This document shows positions 8,548-17,941 of a stretch of 64,000 bases of DNA, piece after piece. The notes under the pieces were generated by a model. That model was not told the DNA's origin. It made no database searches and worked only from the letters and a program-made list of their open reading frames with translations. The position numbers and the translations under genes were made by a program. The DNA comes from Burkholderiales bacterium (GTDB lineage Bacteria; Pseudomonadota; Gammaproteobacteria; Burkholderiales; Burkholderiaceae_C), in NCBI GenBank assembly GCA_016223165.1, contig JACRPO010000003.1, positions 124,001 through 188,000 of the forward strand. Direction: 5' to 3'. Each line of letters opens with the position of its first letter. Within the stretch, counting starts at the first letter, position 1.

Positions 8548-11500
8548 TCAGTCCCGGTTCGCCGGCGCCCCCGGCGGCAGCACCGCCCCGCCGAGGCCGA
8601 GCGGCGCGCGCGGCTCGGCGGCCACCTTGCCGGCGCGCCGTTCGCGCACCAGGTAGCTGTACAGCACCGGCACCACCACCAGCGTCAGCAGCGTCGAGGT
8701 GATGACGCCGCCGATGATGGCGCGGCCCATCGGCGCCTGGATCTCGCCGCCGTCGTTGAGCGCCAGCGCCAGCGGCAGCATGCCGAAGACCATCGCCGCC
8801 GTGGTCATGATGATCGGGCGCATGCGGATCAGCCCGGCCTGCAGCAGCGCGTCGGCCACGGTGGCGCCGGCCTTGCGCCCGTGGTTGGCGAAGTCGACGA
8901 GCAGGATGGCGTTCTTCGTCACCAGGCCCATCAGCATGACGAGGCCGATCATCGAGAAGACGTTGAGCGTGCTGCGCCAGAACAGCAGCGCCAGCATCAC
9001 GCCGATGAGCGACAGCGGCAGGCTGGCCATGATCGCCACGGGTTGCAGGAAGCTGCCGAACTGGCTCGCCAGCACGATGTAGATGAAGATCACCGCCAGC
9101 GCCATCGCGCCCAGCATGGCCGCGAAGGCCTCCTGCTGCTCGCGCGTGGCGCCGCCGAGGTCGAAGCTGTAGCCGGGCGGCAGCGAGGTGGCCTTGATCA
9201 GCTTCTGCACGTCGTTGCCGACGTCGCCCGAGGGCCGGCCCTTGACGCCGGCGAAGATGGCCTCGCGGCGCTGCAGGTTCTGGCGCCGGATCACCTCGGG
9301 GTTGACCACGGGCTCGATGGTGGCGACGCTGTCCAGCGTGATCGGCGTGCCGTCACGCGCAAACGCCACCGGCAGCCCGCGCAGCTGGTCGACCCGCTCG
9401 CGCTGCGTCTCGGGCAGGCGCAGCAGCACCTCGACCTGGTCGCCGCCCGGCGTCGTCCAGTAGGTGGCGACCTCGCCGTTGACGTAGGCGCGCAGGCTGG
9501 AGGCGAGCTGCGGCGCGGTGAGCCCGATCTCGCGCACGGCGCCCGGGCGGATGCGCACCGCGTACGTCGGCAGCCCCGGCTTCACCGACAGCTCGACGTC
9601 GGTGATGCCGGGGATGGCCCTGACCTTCTCGGCGAACTCGCGCGCCAGCTGCGCCAGGCCCTCGGAATCGCTGCCCAGGATGGCGACGTAGATCGGCCGG
9701 TCGAAGCCGACCGAGATCTCGATGCCCGGGATGCCGGCGATCTTCTCGCGGATGGCGTCTTCGACCTGCTTCTGCGTGCGCTTGCGGTCCTTGCGGTCGA
9801 CGAGGCCGATGTTGATGGAGGCCTGGTTGCGCCCCACCGAAAGGCCGTTGCCGGTGCCGCCGACGCTCGTTGCGACGTTGCGCACCTCGGGGAAGCCGGC
9901 GACGATCTCCTCCACCTGGCGCACCTTGGCGTCGCTGCGCTCGAGGCTGGAACCGGTGGACATGCGGATCGACAGCTGCGTGAAGCCCTGGTCGGTCTGC
10001 GGGATGAATTCGGTGCCCACCAGCGGCGCCAGCGCCAGCGCGGCGACGAAGCTCAGCACCCCCGCGCCGAGCACGGCGCCGCGCGGCGTGAGCGTCGCGC
10101 GCCGCCAGCGCCGCGGCTGCGAGGCGTCGCGCCGGTTTGCCGAGTCGAACGGACGGCCCCAGGCCGGCAGCGGCAACGTCCAGCGGCGCGTGCTGAAGGC
10201 CCAGCGGATGAGGCGCTCGTACAGGCCATGCAGCGCGTCCATGCCGCGGTCGGTGGCGCGGATGGCGTGGCCGATGCCCCAGATCTTCTTCAGGTGCGCC
10301 GAGGGCGGGTCGCGCCAGACCGACGAGAGCATCGGGTCGAGCGTGAAGCTGACGAACAGGCTCACCAGCACGGCCACGACGACGGTGATGCCGAACGGGA
10401 AGAAGAACTTGCCGACGATGCCGCCCATGAAGGCCACCGGCACGAAGACGGCGCAGATGGCGAAGGTGGTGGCCATCACCGCCAGGCCGATCTCGTCGGT
10501 GCCCTCGCGCGCGGCCGTGTGGTGGTCCTTGCCCATCGCGACGTGGCGCACGATGTTCTCGCGCACGACGATGGCGTCGTCGATGAGCAGGCCGATGCAC
10601 AGGCTGAGCGCCATCATCGTCATGAAGTTCAGCGTGAAGCCGAAGGCGTGCACGGCGATGAAGCTCGAGATGACGGCGATCGGCAGCGTGAGGCCGGTGA
10701 TGACGGTGCTGCGCCAGCTGTGCAGGAACAGGAAGACGATGGCCACGGTGAGCAGCGCGCCCTCGACGAGCGTGGTCTGCAGGCCATTCAGCGAGCCCTT
10801 GACGAAGTCGCTGTTGGCGTAGATGAGGCGCAGCTCCACGTCCGGCGGCAGCGACTTGCGGATCTCCTCCATCGCCGCCTTGACGGCCTCGCCGGTGGCG
10901 ACGATGTTGGCGTCCTGCTGCTTGAAGATGTTGAAGTTGATGGCACGCTGGCCGTTGATGCGCGCCATCGTGTCGGGCTCGCGCTCGCGCTCGACGAGCG
11001 TGCCCAGGTCGGCCAGCGTCAGCGGCAGGCCGTTGCGGTGCGCCACCACCACGCCCTGGAACTGGCGCGGGTCGCGCACGCGGCCTTCGACGCGCAGCAG
11101 CGTGTCCTGCACGGGGTTGGTGAGCAGGCCGACGGGCTCGTCGGCGTTGGCCTCGCGCAGCGCGGCGGCGATCTGCCCCGGCGTCACGCCGTAGGCGCGC
11201 AGGCGGGCCGGGTCGAGGTCGATGCGCACCTCGCGCTGCTGCAGGCCGTTGATGTCGACGCGCGCCACGCCCTCGACGCGCTGCAGCCGCTTGCCCACCG
11301 TGTACTCGCCGAGCATCGACAGCTCGCGCGCGCTGCGTGTGGGCGAGATCAGCGCCATGTTGACCACGGGGCTGCTGTTCTCGTTGTCGAAGCGGCTGAT
11401 GAGCGGCGCCTTCGCGTCGCGCGGGAAGGCGGCCTGCACGGCGGCGATGCGGTCGCGCACGTCCTGCATCGCGCGCGCCATGTCGGCGTTGAGGCTGAAC

Positions 11501-11781
11501 TCGACGCTGTTCTGGCTGCGGCCCTCGAAGCTGCGCGACATGATGCGCTTCACGCCGGCGATGCTGTTCACCGCCTCCTCGACGAGCTTGGTGATCTCGC
11601 GCTCCACCGCCTCGGGGCTGGCGCCGGGGTAGCGCACGTCGATGAAGGCCACCGGCGGCGCGACGTCGGGCATCTGCTCGACACCGAGCTTGGCGTAGGC
11701 GAAGAGGCCGAGCACCGTCAGCGCCACCATGATCATGGTCGCGAAGACGGGGTTGTTGATGGAAACGCGCGTCATCCACAT
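8548..11781 (-). CDS. RND-family efflux permease (HAE1 type)
   Basis: A 1077-residue inner-membrane proton-driven pump. The N-terminal TM1 is followed by a large periplasmic porter domain. The proton-relay residues are visible: the DD pair in GLLIDDAIVVREN (TM4) and the Lys in GLVTKNAILLVDFAN (TM10), as in AcrB/MexB. Between the two halves, about residues 510-560, there is an Arg-rich insertion containing NRRDASQPRRWRRATLTPRG that is not typical of the family. The start MWMTRVSINNPVF follows the fusion-protein stop by 25 bases, with GGAG nine bases upstream. No outer-membrane TolC-like gene is present here, so it would have to use one encoded elsewhere. Substrate unknown. Confidence 0.92.
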   Translation of the reverse strand: MWMTRVSINNPVFATMIMVALTVLGLFAYAKLGVEQMPDVAPPVAFIDVRYPGASPEAVEREITKLVEEAVNSIAGVKRIMSRSFEGRSQNSVEFSLNADMARAMQDVRDRIAAVQAAFPRDAKAPLISRFDNENSSPVVNMALISPTRSARELSMLGEYTVGKRLQRVEGVARVDINGLQQREVRIDLDPARLRAYGVTPGQIAAALREANADEPVGLLTNPVQDTLLRVEGRVRDPRQFQGVVVAHRNGLPLTLADLGTLVEREREPDTMARINGQRAINFNIFKQQDANIVATGEAVKAAMEEIRKSLPPDVELRLIYANSDFVKGSLNGLQTTLVEGALLTVAIVFLFLHSWRSTVITGLTLPIAVISSFIAVHAFGFTLNFMTMMALSLCIGLLIDDAIVVRENIVRHVAMGKDHHTAAREGTDEIGLAVMATTFAICAVFVPVAFMGGIVGKFFFPFGITVVVAVLVSLFVSFTLDPMLSSVWRDPPSAHLKKIWGIGHAIRATDRGMDALHGLYERLIRWAFSTRRWTLPLPAWGRPFDSANRRDASQPRRWRRATLTPRGAVLGAGVLSFVAALALAPLVGTEFIPQTDQGFTQLSIRMSTGSSLERSDAKVRQVEEIVAGFPEVRNVATSVGGTGNGLSVGRNQASINIGLVDRKDRKRTQKQVEDAIREKIAGIPGIEISVGFDRPIYVAILGSDSEGLAQLAREFAEKVRAIPGITDVELSVKPGLPTYAVRIRPGAVREIGLTAPQLASSLRAYVNGEVATYWTTPGGDQVEVLLRLPETQRERVDQLRGLPVAFARDGTPITLDSVATIEPVVNPEVIRRQNLQRREAIFAGVKGRPSGDVGNDVQKLIKATSLPPGYSFDLGGATREQQEAFAAMLGAMALAVIFIYIVLASQFGSFLQPVAIMASLPLSLIGVMLALLFWRSTLNVFSMIGLVMLMGLVTKNAILLVDFANHGRKAGATVADALLQAGLIRMRPIIMTTAAMVFGMLPLALALNDGGEIQAPMGRAIIGGVITSTLLTLVVVPVLYSYLVRERRAGKVAAEPRAPLGLGGAVLPPGAPANRD

Positions 11782-11806
11782 GGCAGTTGCTCCGCCTCTT
11801 GCCGGG

Positions 11807-13036
11807 TCAGCGCAGCGCCGGCGTCGAAGCCGCGGCCGAGGCCACCGGCGCGCTCTTGTTGGCGACCACGTTCGCCTTCGCGCCCTCGCGCAGGTTGTCG
11901 AAGCGCGCGGCCAGCACGACGCTGTCCGGCGACACGCCCTGCAGCACCTCGACACGGCCTTCGCGCCCCTCGAGCGTTCCGCGGCGGCCGAGCGTCACGG
12001 CGCGCCGCGCCAGCGTGCCGTTCTCGATCACCCACACGTGGTCCTGGCCCGAGGTGCTGCCCACCGCGGTGGCGGGCAGCGTCAGGCGCTCGGTCTCGTC
12101 GGCGAGCGTCGTGCGCGCGATCGCGTACTGGCCGGCGCGCAGCAGCTCCTTCGGGTTCGGCAGCTCGATCGTCACGCCGATCGAGCGCGTGCCCGGCTCG
12201 GCGGCCGGCGCGATGCGCGCGATGCGCCCGATCGTCCTGGGCTCGGCTTCGCTCACGCCCTCCACCTGCACCTGCACCGGCATGCCGGGCTTCAGCCGGC
12301 TCACCTCGTGCGTGCCCACCGTGCCGGCCAGCTCCAGCGTCACGAGGTTGACGATGGTCAGCACCTGCTGCTCGGGGCTCACCTTCTCGCCCGGCAGCAC
12401 GTGCCTTCTCGCGACGATGCCGGCGATCGGCGCCGTGATGAGCGTGTCGCGCAGCGCCACGCGCAGGGTGTCGAGGGAGGCCTGCGCGGCGTTCAGGTTG
12501 GCGCGCGCCGTCTCGAGTGCTGCGCGCGAGTTGTCCAGCGCGATCGACGAGATGAAGTTCTGCTGCGCAAGGCGCTCGTTGCTGGCATGGGTGCGCTCGG
12601 CCTGGGCGAGCGCGGTGCGCGCCGACTCGAGCATCGCGTTGCGCTCGGCGACGCGGCTCGTCAGCTCGGCCAGGTCGATGCGGCCGATGGTCTGGCCGGC
12701 CGCCACGCGGTGGCCCTCGCTGACGCGCAGCTCGACCAGCGTGCCGCCGGCCTTGGCGCGCAGCACGGCCGTCTGCGGCGCCACCAGCGGGCCGGAGAAC
12801 TCGATCACCGTGGGCAGCCGGGCCAGCGTCGGCTGCACGATCTCGCGCGCGACGAATTCCAGCGGTGGCTCGGGCTTCTTGCCGTCCTTGCCCTTGCCGT
12901 CCGTGGCTTTGGCGTTGGCGATGCCGGCCATCGTCGCGCCGGCGGGCAACGAGCGATCGAAGGCTCCCGAATACCAGGCACCGCCGACCCCCACCAGCAG
13001 CAGCGCGACCCCGCCGATCCACCACTTCTTCTTCAT
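11807..13036 (-). CDS. RND pump periplasmic membrane fusion protein
   Basis: A 409-residue HlyD/AcrA-family adaptor. An N-terminal membrane anchor (about residues 4-20) is followed by a lipoyl half-motif (RAKAGGTLVELRVSEGHRV), an alpha-helical hairpin rich in Ala/Glu/Arg, the second lipoyl half (ITAPIAGIVARRHVLPGEKV), a beta-barrel and a membrane-proximal domain. It bridges the inner-membrane permease and an outer-membrane channel. GGAGGA lies just upstream of the start at 13036. It is the first gene of the two-gene efflux operon. Confidence 0.92.
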   Translation of the reverse strand: MKKKWWIGGVALLLVGVGGAWYSGAFDRSLPAGATMAGIANAKATDGKGKDGKKPEPPLEFVAREIVQPTLARLPTVIEFSGPLVAPQTAVLRAKAGGTLVELRVSEGHRVAAGQTIGRIDLAELTSRVAERNAMLESARTALAQAERTHASNERLAQQNFISSIALDNSRAALETARANLNAAQASLDTLRVALRDTLITAPIAGIVARRHVLPGEKVSPEQQVLTIVNLVTLELAGTVGTHEVSRLKPGMPVQVQVEGVSEAEPRTIGRIARIAPAAEPGTRSIGVTIELPNPKELLRAGQYAIARTTLADETERLTLPATAVGSTSGQDHVWVIENGTLARRAVTLGRRGTLEGREGRVEVLQGVSPDSVVLAARFDNLREGAKANVVANKSAPVASAAASTPALR

Positions 13037-13179
13037 CACCAGGTTCCTCCGTCTATCGCCAAGCCGGGATCCATCCGGCGGGCGGGGCGCAGTGTATGAG
13101 GCCATCCCGCCCGGAAGACAGGGTTGCGATGAACCGCGGATTGGCGCCGATGAACTGCAGGCGTCGACGATGGCCGTCG

Positions 13180-13208
13180 CCCCCTCTCCCGCCCGGCGGG
13201 AGAGGGGG
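13180..13208. terminator. Perfect GC hairpin after the PAS gene
   Basis: The arm CCCCCTCTCCCGCC and its complement form a 13-14 bp stem with a three-base loop, five bases after the stop codon at 13213. There is no T-tract, so it may be a rho-independent-like 3' end stabiliser or a dispersed REP-type hairpin rather than a strict terminator. It separates the aroC-MFS-PAS unit from the efflux operon. Confidence 0.55.
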
Positions 13209-13212
13209 AAGT

Positions 13213-14739
13213 TCAGGCCACCGCCACCGGCCGCGCTCTCGTCGCCTCGAAGCGCCCGGTGATGTCGGAAAGACTGACCAGCACCTCGGTGATGGCGCCG
13301 CCCATGCCGATCTGCAGGTGCGAGTTGACGAGCAACCAGCGCAGCCCGCCGTCGCCCTGGCGCAGGCCAAGCACTTCGCCGATGAGCGGGATGCGGTCGC
13401 GCAGCGTGCGCTCGGCGGGCAGGTCGCCCGGCGGGCACAGCGTGAGGTCGTCGCGCACGAAGCGCCAGCCAGCGTCGGGCAGGCGGCGGCCGATCAGGTC
13501 TTCGCGGCTGCAGCCGAGCAGCCGCTCGGCCTCGCGGTTGCTGTCGGTGACGACGCCGTCGGGCCCGTGCACGAGCACGCCCACCGGCAGCGCCAGCCAC
13601 TGCAGCCGCGTGCGCGCCTGCTCGGCGACGCGCTCGGTGATGTCGGTGGCCATGTAGATGTAGCCGCGCGCCTTGCCGGCGGGGTCGCGCAGCGGCTTCA
13701 TCTCGAGATCGAGCCAGAGGTCGGCGCCGTCCTTGCGCCGGTGCAGGCTCTGCTGGCGCAGCGGGCGGGCATGCGCCACGGCGTCACGCAGCGCCCTCAG
13801 GGCCTCGCCGTCGGCTTCGGGGTGGCGCAGCACTTCGGCCGGCAGGCCATGCCGTACCTCGTCGTAGCGCCAGCCGACGACCTGCGTGAAGGCCGGGTTG
13901 CTCCAGCGGATGCGGTCGTGGCGGTCGGTGATGAGCACGAGCGACGACGTGTACTCGGGCACCAGCGCCAGCCGCCTCAGCGGCCCGGCGAGCGTGCGTG
14001 CGCTCGCCATGCGCCGGTCGACCGAGCGCACCATCGGCTCGATGACGAGCAGCGCCAGCAGCAGCAGCACCATCACCAGCAGACCCACCTGCACCCAGAC
14101 GATCAGCTCGGCGCGGCTCGTGGAGCGCTTGTGCATCGAGGCCAGCGTGTCGGCCAGCGAATCGGCGCTGGTGGCCGCGGCGTCGGCTTCGGCCATCATG
14201 TTGCGCAGCGCTGTTTCCACCCCCTCGGCGTCGGTGGGGATGCCCGGCCCGACGAAGCCCGACAGGCGCTCGCGCAGCCGCTCGTGCGCCAGCTTCCAGG
14301 TGTCGAAGCGCTTGCGCACCTCGCTTTCGGCCAGCTCGCGGCCGAGCATCTGCTCGATCACCGGCATCGCCGCCGCGGCGTGGCCGACACGGCGGGTCAG
14401 CTGCGTGAGCGCCTGCTCGCGCTGCGAGGGTTGCGTGAGCACGACGGTGGCGTTCTGCGCCAGCGCGTAGGCCTCGACCCGCGCCTCGGTCACGCGCTGC
14501 TGCAAGGCGGCCTCGCGATGCGCGCGTTCGTTCATCACCACCCCGTTCCAGGCCTCGAGCGCCGCGAGCGCGGCCACGAGCAGGAACGTGAGGTAGACGG
14601 CCATGCGCACGCGCCACTGCGTCGACTGGGCGCGGCGCGGCTTGCCCTTGGCGCGCGCGGGCGCCTCCGGGTTCTCGGCCGGGGCCACGGATTCGTCGGG
14701 CTCGTCGCGCTCGTCGCGCCTGTCGGGCTGGTCAGCCAT
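13213..14739 (-). CDS. Membrane sensor with two PAS domains and no output domain
   Basis: A 508-residue protein. A charged cytosolic N-terminus (1-42) is followed by TM1 (about 45-62), an extracytoplasmic helical domain, TM2 (about 212-235), and two PAS/PAC domains (about 260-380 and 385-500) with typical phrases such as WSNPAFTQVVGWRYDEV, YIYMATDITERV and LVSLSDITGRFEATR. The chain stops right after the second PAC motif. No histidine kinase, GGDEF, EAL or methyl-accepting domain follows, and none is encoded downstream. It is two bases from the MFS gene and so probably co-transcribed with it. Function unknown: it could signal through protein contacts or be a truncated kinase. Confidence 0.8.
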   Translation of the reverse strand: MADQPDRRDERDEPDESVAPAENPEAPARAKGKPRRAQSTQWRVRMAVYLTFLLVAALAALEAWNGVVMNERAHREAALQQRVTEARVEAYALAQNATVVLTQPSQREQALTQLTRRVGHAAAAMPVIEQMLGRELAESEVRKRFDTWKLAHERLRERLSGFVGPGIPTDAEGVETALRNMMAEADAAATSADSLADTLASMHKRSTSRAELIVWVQVGLLVMVLLLLALLVIEPMVRSVDRRMASARTLAGPLRRLALVPEYTSSLVLITDRHDRIRWSNPAFTQVVGWRYDEVRHGLPAEVLRHPEADGEALRALRDAVAHARPLRQQSLHRRKDGADLWLDLEMKPLRDPAGKARGYIYMATDITERVAEQARTRLQWLALPVGVLVHGPDGVVTDSNREAERLLGCSREDLIGRRLPDAGWRFVRDDLTLCPPGDLPAERTLRDRIPLIGEVLGLRQGDGGLRWLLVNSHLQIGMGGAITEVLVSLSDITGRFEATRARPVAVA

Positions 14740-14741
14740 GG

Positions 14742-16058
14742 TCAGCGGGCATTCTCTCCGGGCAGGGCGTTGGAAGTGACCACTTGCACGTGGGGGGCGG
14801 CCTCGGCATGAAGGGGCAGGCCTGGCGCAACGCCCGGGCCCGGCGCGGCCGGTGCAGCTGTCGCGAGTTCCGCCCCGCCGCGCCGGCGGCCGGCGCGCTG
14901 CGCCTGCACGGCACAGCCGAGCCCGACCAAGGCCGCCAGTGTGGCCGCCCAGAAGGCCGCTGCATAGCCCAGCCGCTCGATCAGCCAGCCGCCGCCGACA
15001 CCGCCCAGCACGCCGCTGATGCCGTAGCCCAGGATGGTGTACAGCGCCTGCCCGCGCCCGCGCAGCCGCCCGGGGAAGTGGCGCTGCACGAGGTCGATGC
15101 AGGCGGCGTGGTGCGCGGCGAAGGTGAGCGCGTGCGAGAGCTGCGTCAGCAGCAGCACCGGCGGCCAGGCGGCCAGCCCGGCCACGCCCGCGAAGCGCAG
15201 CGCCGTCGCCGCGGCGGCCACCTGCAGCCAGCGCTCCGAGGCGAGGCGGCGGAACCAGCGGCCCTGCTGCCAGAAGAAGACGATCTCGGCCCCGGTCGCC
15301 ACCGCCCACAGCGCCCCGACGGTCGCCTTCGAATAGCCGAGCTCCACGAGATAGAGCGAGAAGAAGGCGTACATCGCCGTGTGCGCGAGCACGGTGAAGA
15401 AGACGCTGGCGAAGAACCAGGCCACCACGGGCTCGCGCAGGCGGCGCAGCACGGGCGGAGCCGGCTCGTCGCTCGCGTGCCACTCGTCGCGCTGCGGCGG
15501 CAGGCGCAGCGCGGCCACCAGCAGCAGCGCGTTCAGCACCGCCACCAGCCATGGAAACGCGCCGATCGACAGCCACTGCAGCAGCGCGCCGCCGGCCGCC
15601 ACCGCAGAGATGAAGCCGATCGAGCCCCACACGCGCACGCGGCCGTAGCGCGCCGGGTCGATGCCGGCGCCGGTGTTCAGCAGGTGCGCCAGCGTCGCCT
15701 CGTACAGCGGGACGACGCCGCCGTTGGCCAGGAACAGCAGCACCGTCACCACCGCCACCGGCAGCGCGGCGCGCACGCCCAGCAGCGCCAACGCCGACAG
15801 CAGCGCGCCGGCCGCGGCGATGCGGATCAGCTCGACGCGCTTGCCGCTGTGGTCGCCGAGCCAGCCCCAGGCGTAGGGCGTGAAGACCCGCGTCCAGCTC
15901 TGCAGCGACGAGACGGCGCCGATGGCCAGCGTCGACATGCCCAGCGACTGGAACCACAGCGGCGCGTAGGGCGCGAACACGCCCATCGCCGCGAAGTAGG
16001 TGCCGGAGACGGCGGCGAAGCGAGCCAGCACCGCGCCGGGCGCGGGAGCCGCAGTCAT
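14742..16058 (-). CDS. MFS transporter (MFS_1-like, HcaT/LacY-type)
   Basis: A 438-residue protein with about 12 predicted membrane segments. [26 protein letters not shown] residues at the N-terminus and [10 protein letters not shown] between TM2 and TM3 (the MFS loop motif) resemble the 3-phenylpropionate/nucleoside transporter branch. A soluble Ala/Pro-rich tail of about 45 residues follows the last helix. The ATG overlaps the aroC stop (ATGA), which implies translational coupling, yet no functional link to chorismate synthesis is evident. Substrate unknown. Confidence 0.85.
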   Translation of the reverse strand: MTAAPAPGAVLARFAAVSGTYFAAMGVFAPYAPLWFQSLGMSTLAIGAVSSLQSWTRVFTPYAWGWLGDHSGKRVELIRIAAAGALLSALALLGVRAALPVAVVTVLLFLANGGVVPLYEATLAHLLNTGAGIDPARYGRVRVWGSIGFISAVAAGGALLQWLSIGAFPWLVAVLNALLLVAALRLPPQRDEWHASDEPAPPVLRRLREPVVAWFFASVFFTVLAHTAMYAFFSLYLVELGYSKATVGALWAVATGAEIVFFWQQGRWFRRLASERWLQVAAAATALRFAGVAGLAAWPPVLLLTQLSHALTFAAHHAACIDLVQRHFPGRLRGRGQALYTILGYGISGVLGGVGGGWLIERLGYAAAFWAATLAALVGLGCAVQAQRAGRRRGGAELATAAPAAPGPGVAPGLPLHAEAAPHVQVVTSNALPGENAR

Positions 16059-17206
16059 CCGTGCCGGGGTGCGCCGCCGGCGGCTTCGGCCGACGACGGG
16101 GTCGAAGGCGGGGCCGATGCAGGGATCGGCGCGTGCGCGTGCACGACGTCGGCGTTCTGCGCCCGGTGGCGCAGCGCGTGGTCCATCACCACCAGGGCGA
16201 GCATGGCCTCGGCGATCGGCGTGGCGCGGATGCCGACGCAGGGGTCGTGCCGCCCGTGCGTCTCGACGACGGTGGCGGCGCCGGCGCGGTCGATCGAGCG
16301 GCGCGGCAGGCGGATCGAGCTCGTCGGCTTGATGGCCAGGCTCACCACCAGGTCCTGGCCGGTGCTGATGCCGCCGAGCACGCCGCCGGCGTGGTTCGTG
16401 ACGAAGCCGGCGGGCGTGAGCTCGTCGCCGTGCTCGCTGCCGTGTTCGGCGACGGCGCCGAAGCCCGAGCCGATCTCGACGCCCTTGACGGCGTTGATGC
16501 CCATCATCGCGTAGGCGATCTCGGCGTCGAGCTTGTCGAAAAGCGGCTCGCCGAGGCCCACCGGCACGTGGGCGGCACGTACCTCGATGCGCGCGCCGCA
16601 GCTGTCGCCGGCCTTGCGCAGCGCGTCCATGTGCGCCTCGAGCCGCGGCACGATGCCGGCGTTGGGGGCGAAGAAGGCGTTGAGCGGGATCTGCGACGCG
16701 TCCTCGAAGGGGATGGTGATCTCGCCGAGGGCGCTCATCCAGCCCGTGAACGTGGTGCCGTGGTGCTCGCGCAGCCACTTCTTCGCCACCGCGCCGGCGG
16801 CGACCATCGGTGCCGTCAGGCGGGCGCTCGAACGGCCGCCGCCGCGCGGGTCGCGGAAGCCGTACTTGCGCCAGTAGGTGTAGTCGGCATGCCCGGGCCG
16901 GAAGGTGTCGAGCAGGTTCGCGTAGTCCTTGCTGCGCGGGTCGGTGTTGCGGATCAAGAGGCAGATCGGCGTGCCGGTGGTGAGCCCCTCGAAGACGCCG
17001 GAGAGGATCTCGACCGCGTCGGGCTCGTTGCGCTGCGTCACGTGGCGGCTGGTGCCGGGCCGGCGGCGGTCGAGGTCGGGCTGGATGTCGGCCTCGGCAA
17101 GCGCGAGGCCGGGCGGGCAACCGTCGATGACGCAACCGATGGCGGGCCCGTGACTCTCGCCGAAATTGGTGACGCGGAAGAGTTCGCCGAAGGTGGATCC
17201 GCTCAT
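16055..17206 (-). CDS. aroC: Chorismate synthase
   Basis: A 383-residue enzyme converting 5-enolpyruvylshikimate-3-phosphate to chorismate with reduced FMN, the last common step of aromatic amino-acid synthesis. Family motifs are clear: [15 protein letters not shown] at the N-terminus, [25 protein letters not shown] and a conserved C-terminal [15 protein letters not shown]. The last 25 or so residues are a Pro/Ala-rich extension beyond the usual 360. It is the first gene of a unit with the MFS transporter and the PAS protein. Confidence 0.97.
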   Translation of the reverse strand: MSGSTFGELFRVTNFGESHGPAIGCVIDGCPPGLALAEADIQPDLDRRRPGTSRHVTQRNEPDAVEILSGVFEGLTTGTPICLLIRNTDPRSKDYANLLDTFRPGHADYTYWRKYGFRDPRGGGRSSARLTAPMVAAGAVAKKWLREHHGTTFTGWMSALGEITIPFEDASQIPLNAFFAPNAGIVPRLEAHMDALRKAGDSCGARIEVRAAHVPVGLGEPLFDKLDAEIAYAMMGINAVKGVEIGSGFGAVAEHGSEHGDELTPAGFVTNHAGGVLGGISTGQDLVVSLAIKPTSSIRLPRRSIDRAGAATVVETHGRHDPCVGIRATPIAEAMLALVVMDHALRHRAQNADVVHAHAPIPASAPPSTPSSAEAAGGAPRHG

Positions 17207-17335
17207 GAGTCCATTCTAGAGAGCGCCCCTCGTGCCCCTGGTGCCCCTCGCGCCTTTCCTGCGTCCCGTGCATCCCCTGCGATGCGCGCGTCCCCCGTGC
17301 GGCGCGTGCGCCGTCGCGGCGCCGGCCGGCAGCGC

Positions 17336-17800
17336 TCAACCCCCCTGCTCGCCCTTCTCTTCCTTTGCTTCGGGCCAGTCGCGGATATAGGCCTTGAGCA
17401 TGCGGTTCTCGAAGTCCTGTGCCTCGACGACCGTCTTGGCAACGTCGTAGAACGAGATCACCCCCATCAGCGTGCGCCGATCGAGCACCGGCATGTAGCG
17501 GGCATGGCGCCCGAGCATCATGCGGCGCACCTCGTCGATGCCGGTCTCGGGCGTGCACGTGAGTGGCGCATCGTCCATCACCTTGCGCACGCGTTGCGTG
17601 CCGACGCTGCCGCCGTTGGCGACGACCGCGGAGATGACCTCGCGGAAGGTGAGCATGCCGACGAGGTCGCCGTGCTCCATGACGACGAGCGAGCCGATAT
17701 CGAGCTGCGCCATCATCGACACCGCCTCGGCGAGCGCATCGTCGGGCGCCACGGTGTACAGCGTGCTGCCCTTGACCTTCAGGATGTCGGTGACTTTCAT
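17336..17800 (-). CDS. Two-CBS-domain protein
   Basis: A 154-residue protein made of two CBS domains in tandem (about residues 7-62 and 76-132), starting MKVTDILKVKG. CBS pairs bind adenine nucleotides and act as energy or metabolite sensors. There is no attached enzyme or transporter domain. The C-terminus is a charged KEEKGEQGG tail. A long open frame upstream is a shadow of the oppositely oriented metY-like gene; the start at 17800 is where similarity to CBS proteins begins. Confidence 0.9.
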   Translation of the reverse strand: MKVTDILKVKGSTLYTVAPDDALAEAVSMMAQLDIGSLVVMEHGDLVGMLTFREVISAVVANGGSVGTQRVRKVMDDAPLTCTPETGIDEVRRMMLGRHARYMPVLDRRTLMGVISFYDVAKTVVEAQDFENRMLKAYIRDWPEAKEEKGEQGG

Positions 17801-17941
17801 GTTCGGCAGGCCTCGGTTCGCGGCGCGACGGCCGCCCATGGTTCGCGGGCGCGGTGTCGCGGGCGCGAACCAATATAGCCCACAATGCCTGCGCCCATTT
17901 CGTGCAAACAAGCCCCGACCGCGGGGCGCGGAGCGAGCTTC
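17801..17941. promoter_or_regulatory. Divergent promoter region between the CBS gene and metY
   Basis: This is the only spacer between two divergent genes. On the plus strand CACAAT (17881-17886) resembles a sigma-70 -10 element. On the minus strand TATATT (17872-17877) does the same for the CBS gene. No convincing -35 boxes were found, so the assignment is tentative. Confidence 0.35.

Noticed and set aside
7411..12351. A 1646-codon plus-strand open frame opposite the efflux genes
   Set aside because: It is a shadow of the minus-strand RND and fusion-protein genes: at this GC content stops are rare in the antisense frame. The translation is His/Arg/Ala/Asp-rich with no recognisable domain.
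16061..17878. 605-codon plus-strand frame opposite aroC
   Set aside because: Antisense shadow; aroC on the minus strand has every expected motif.
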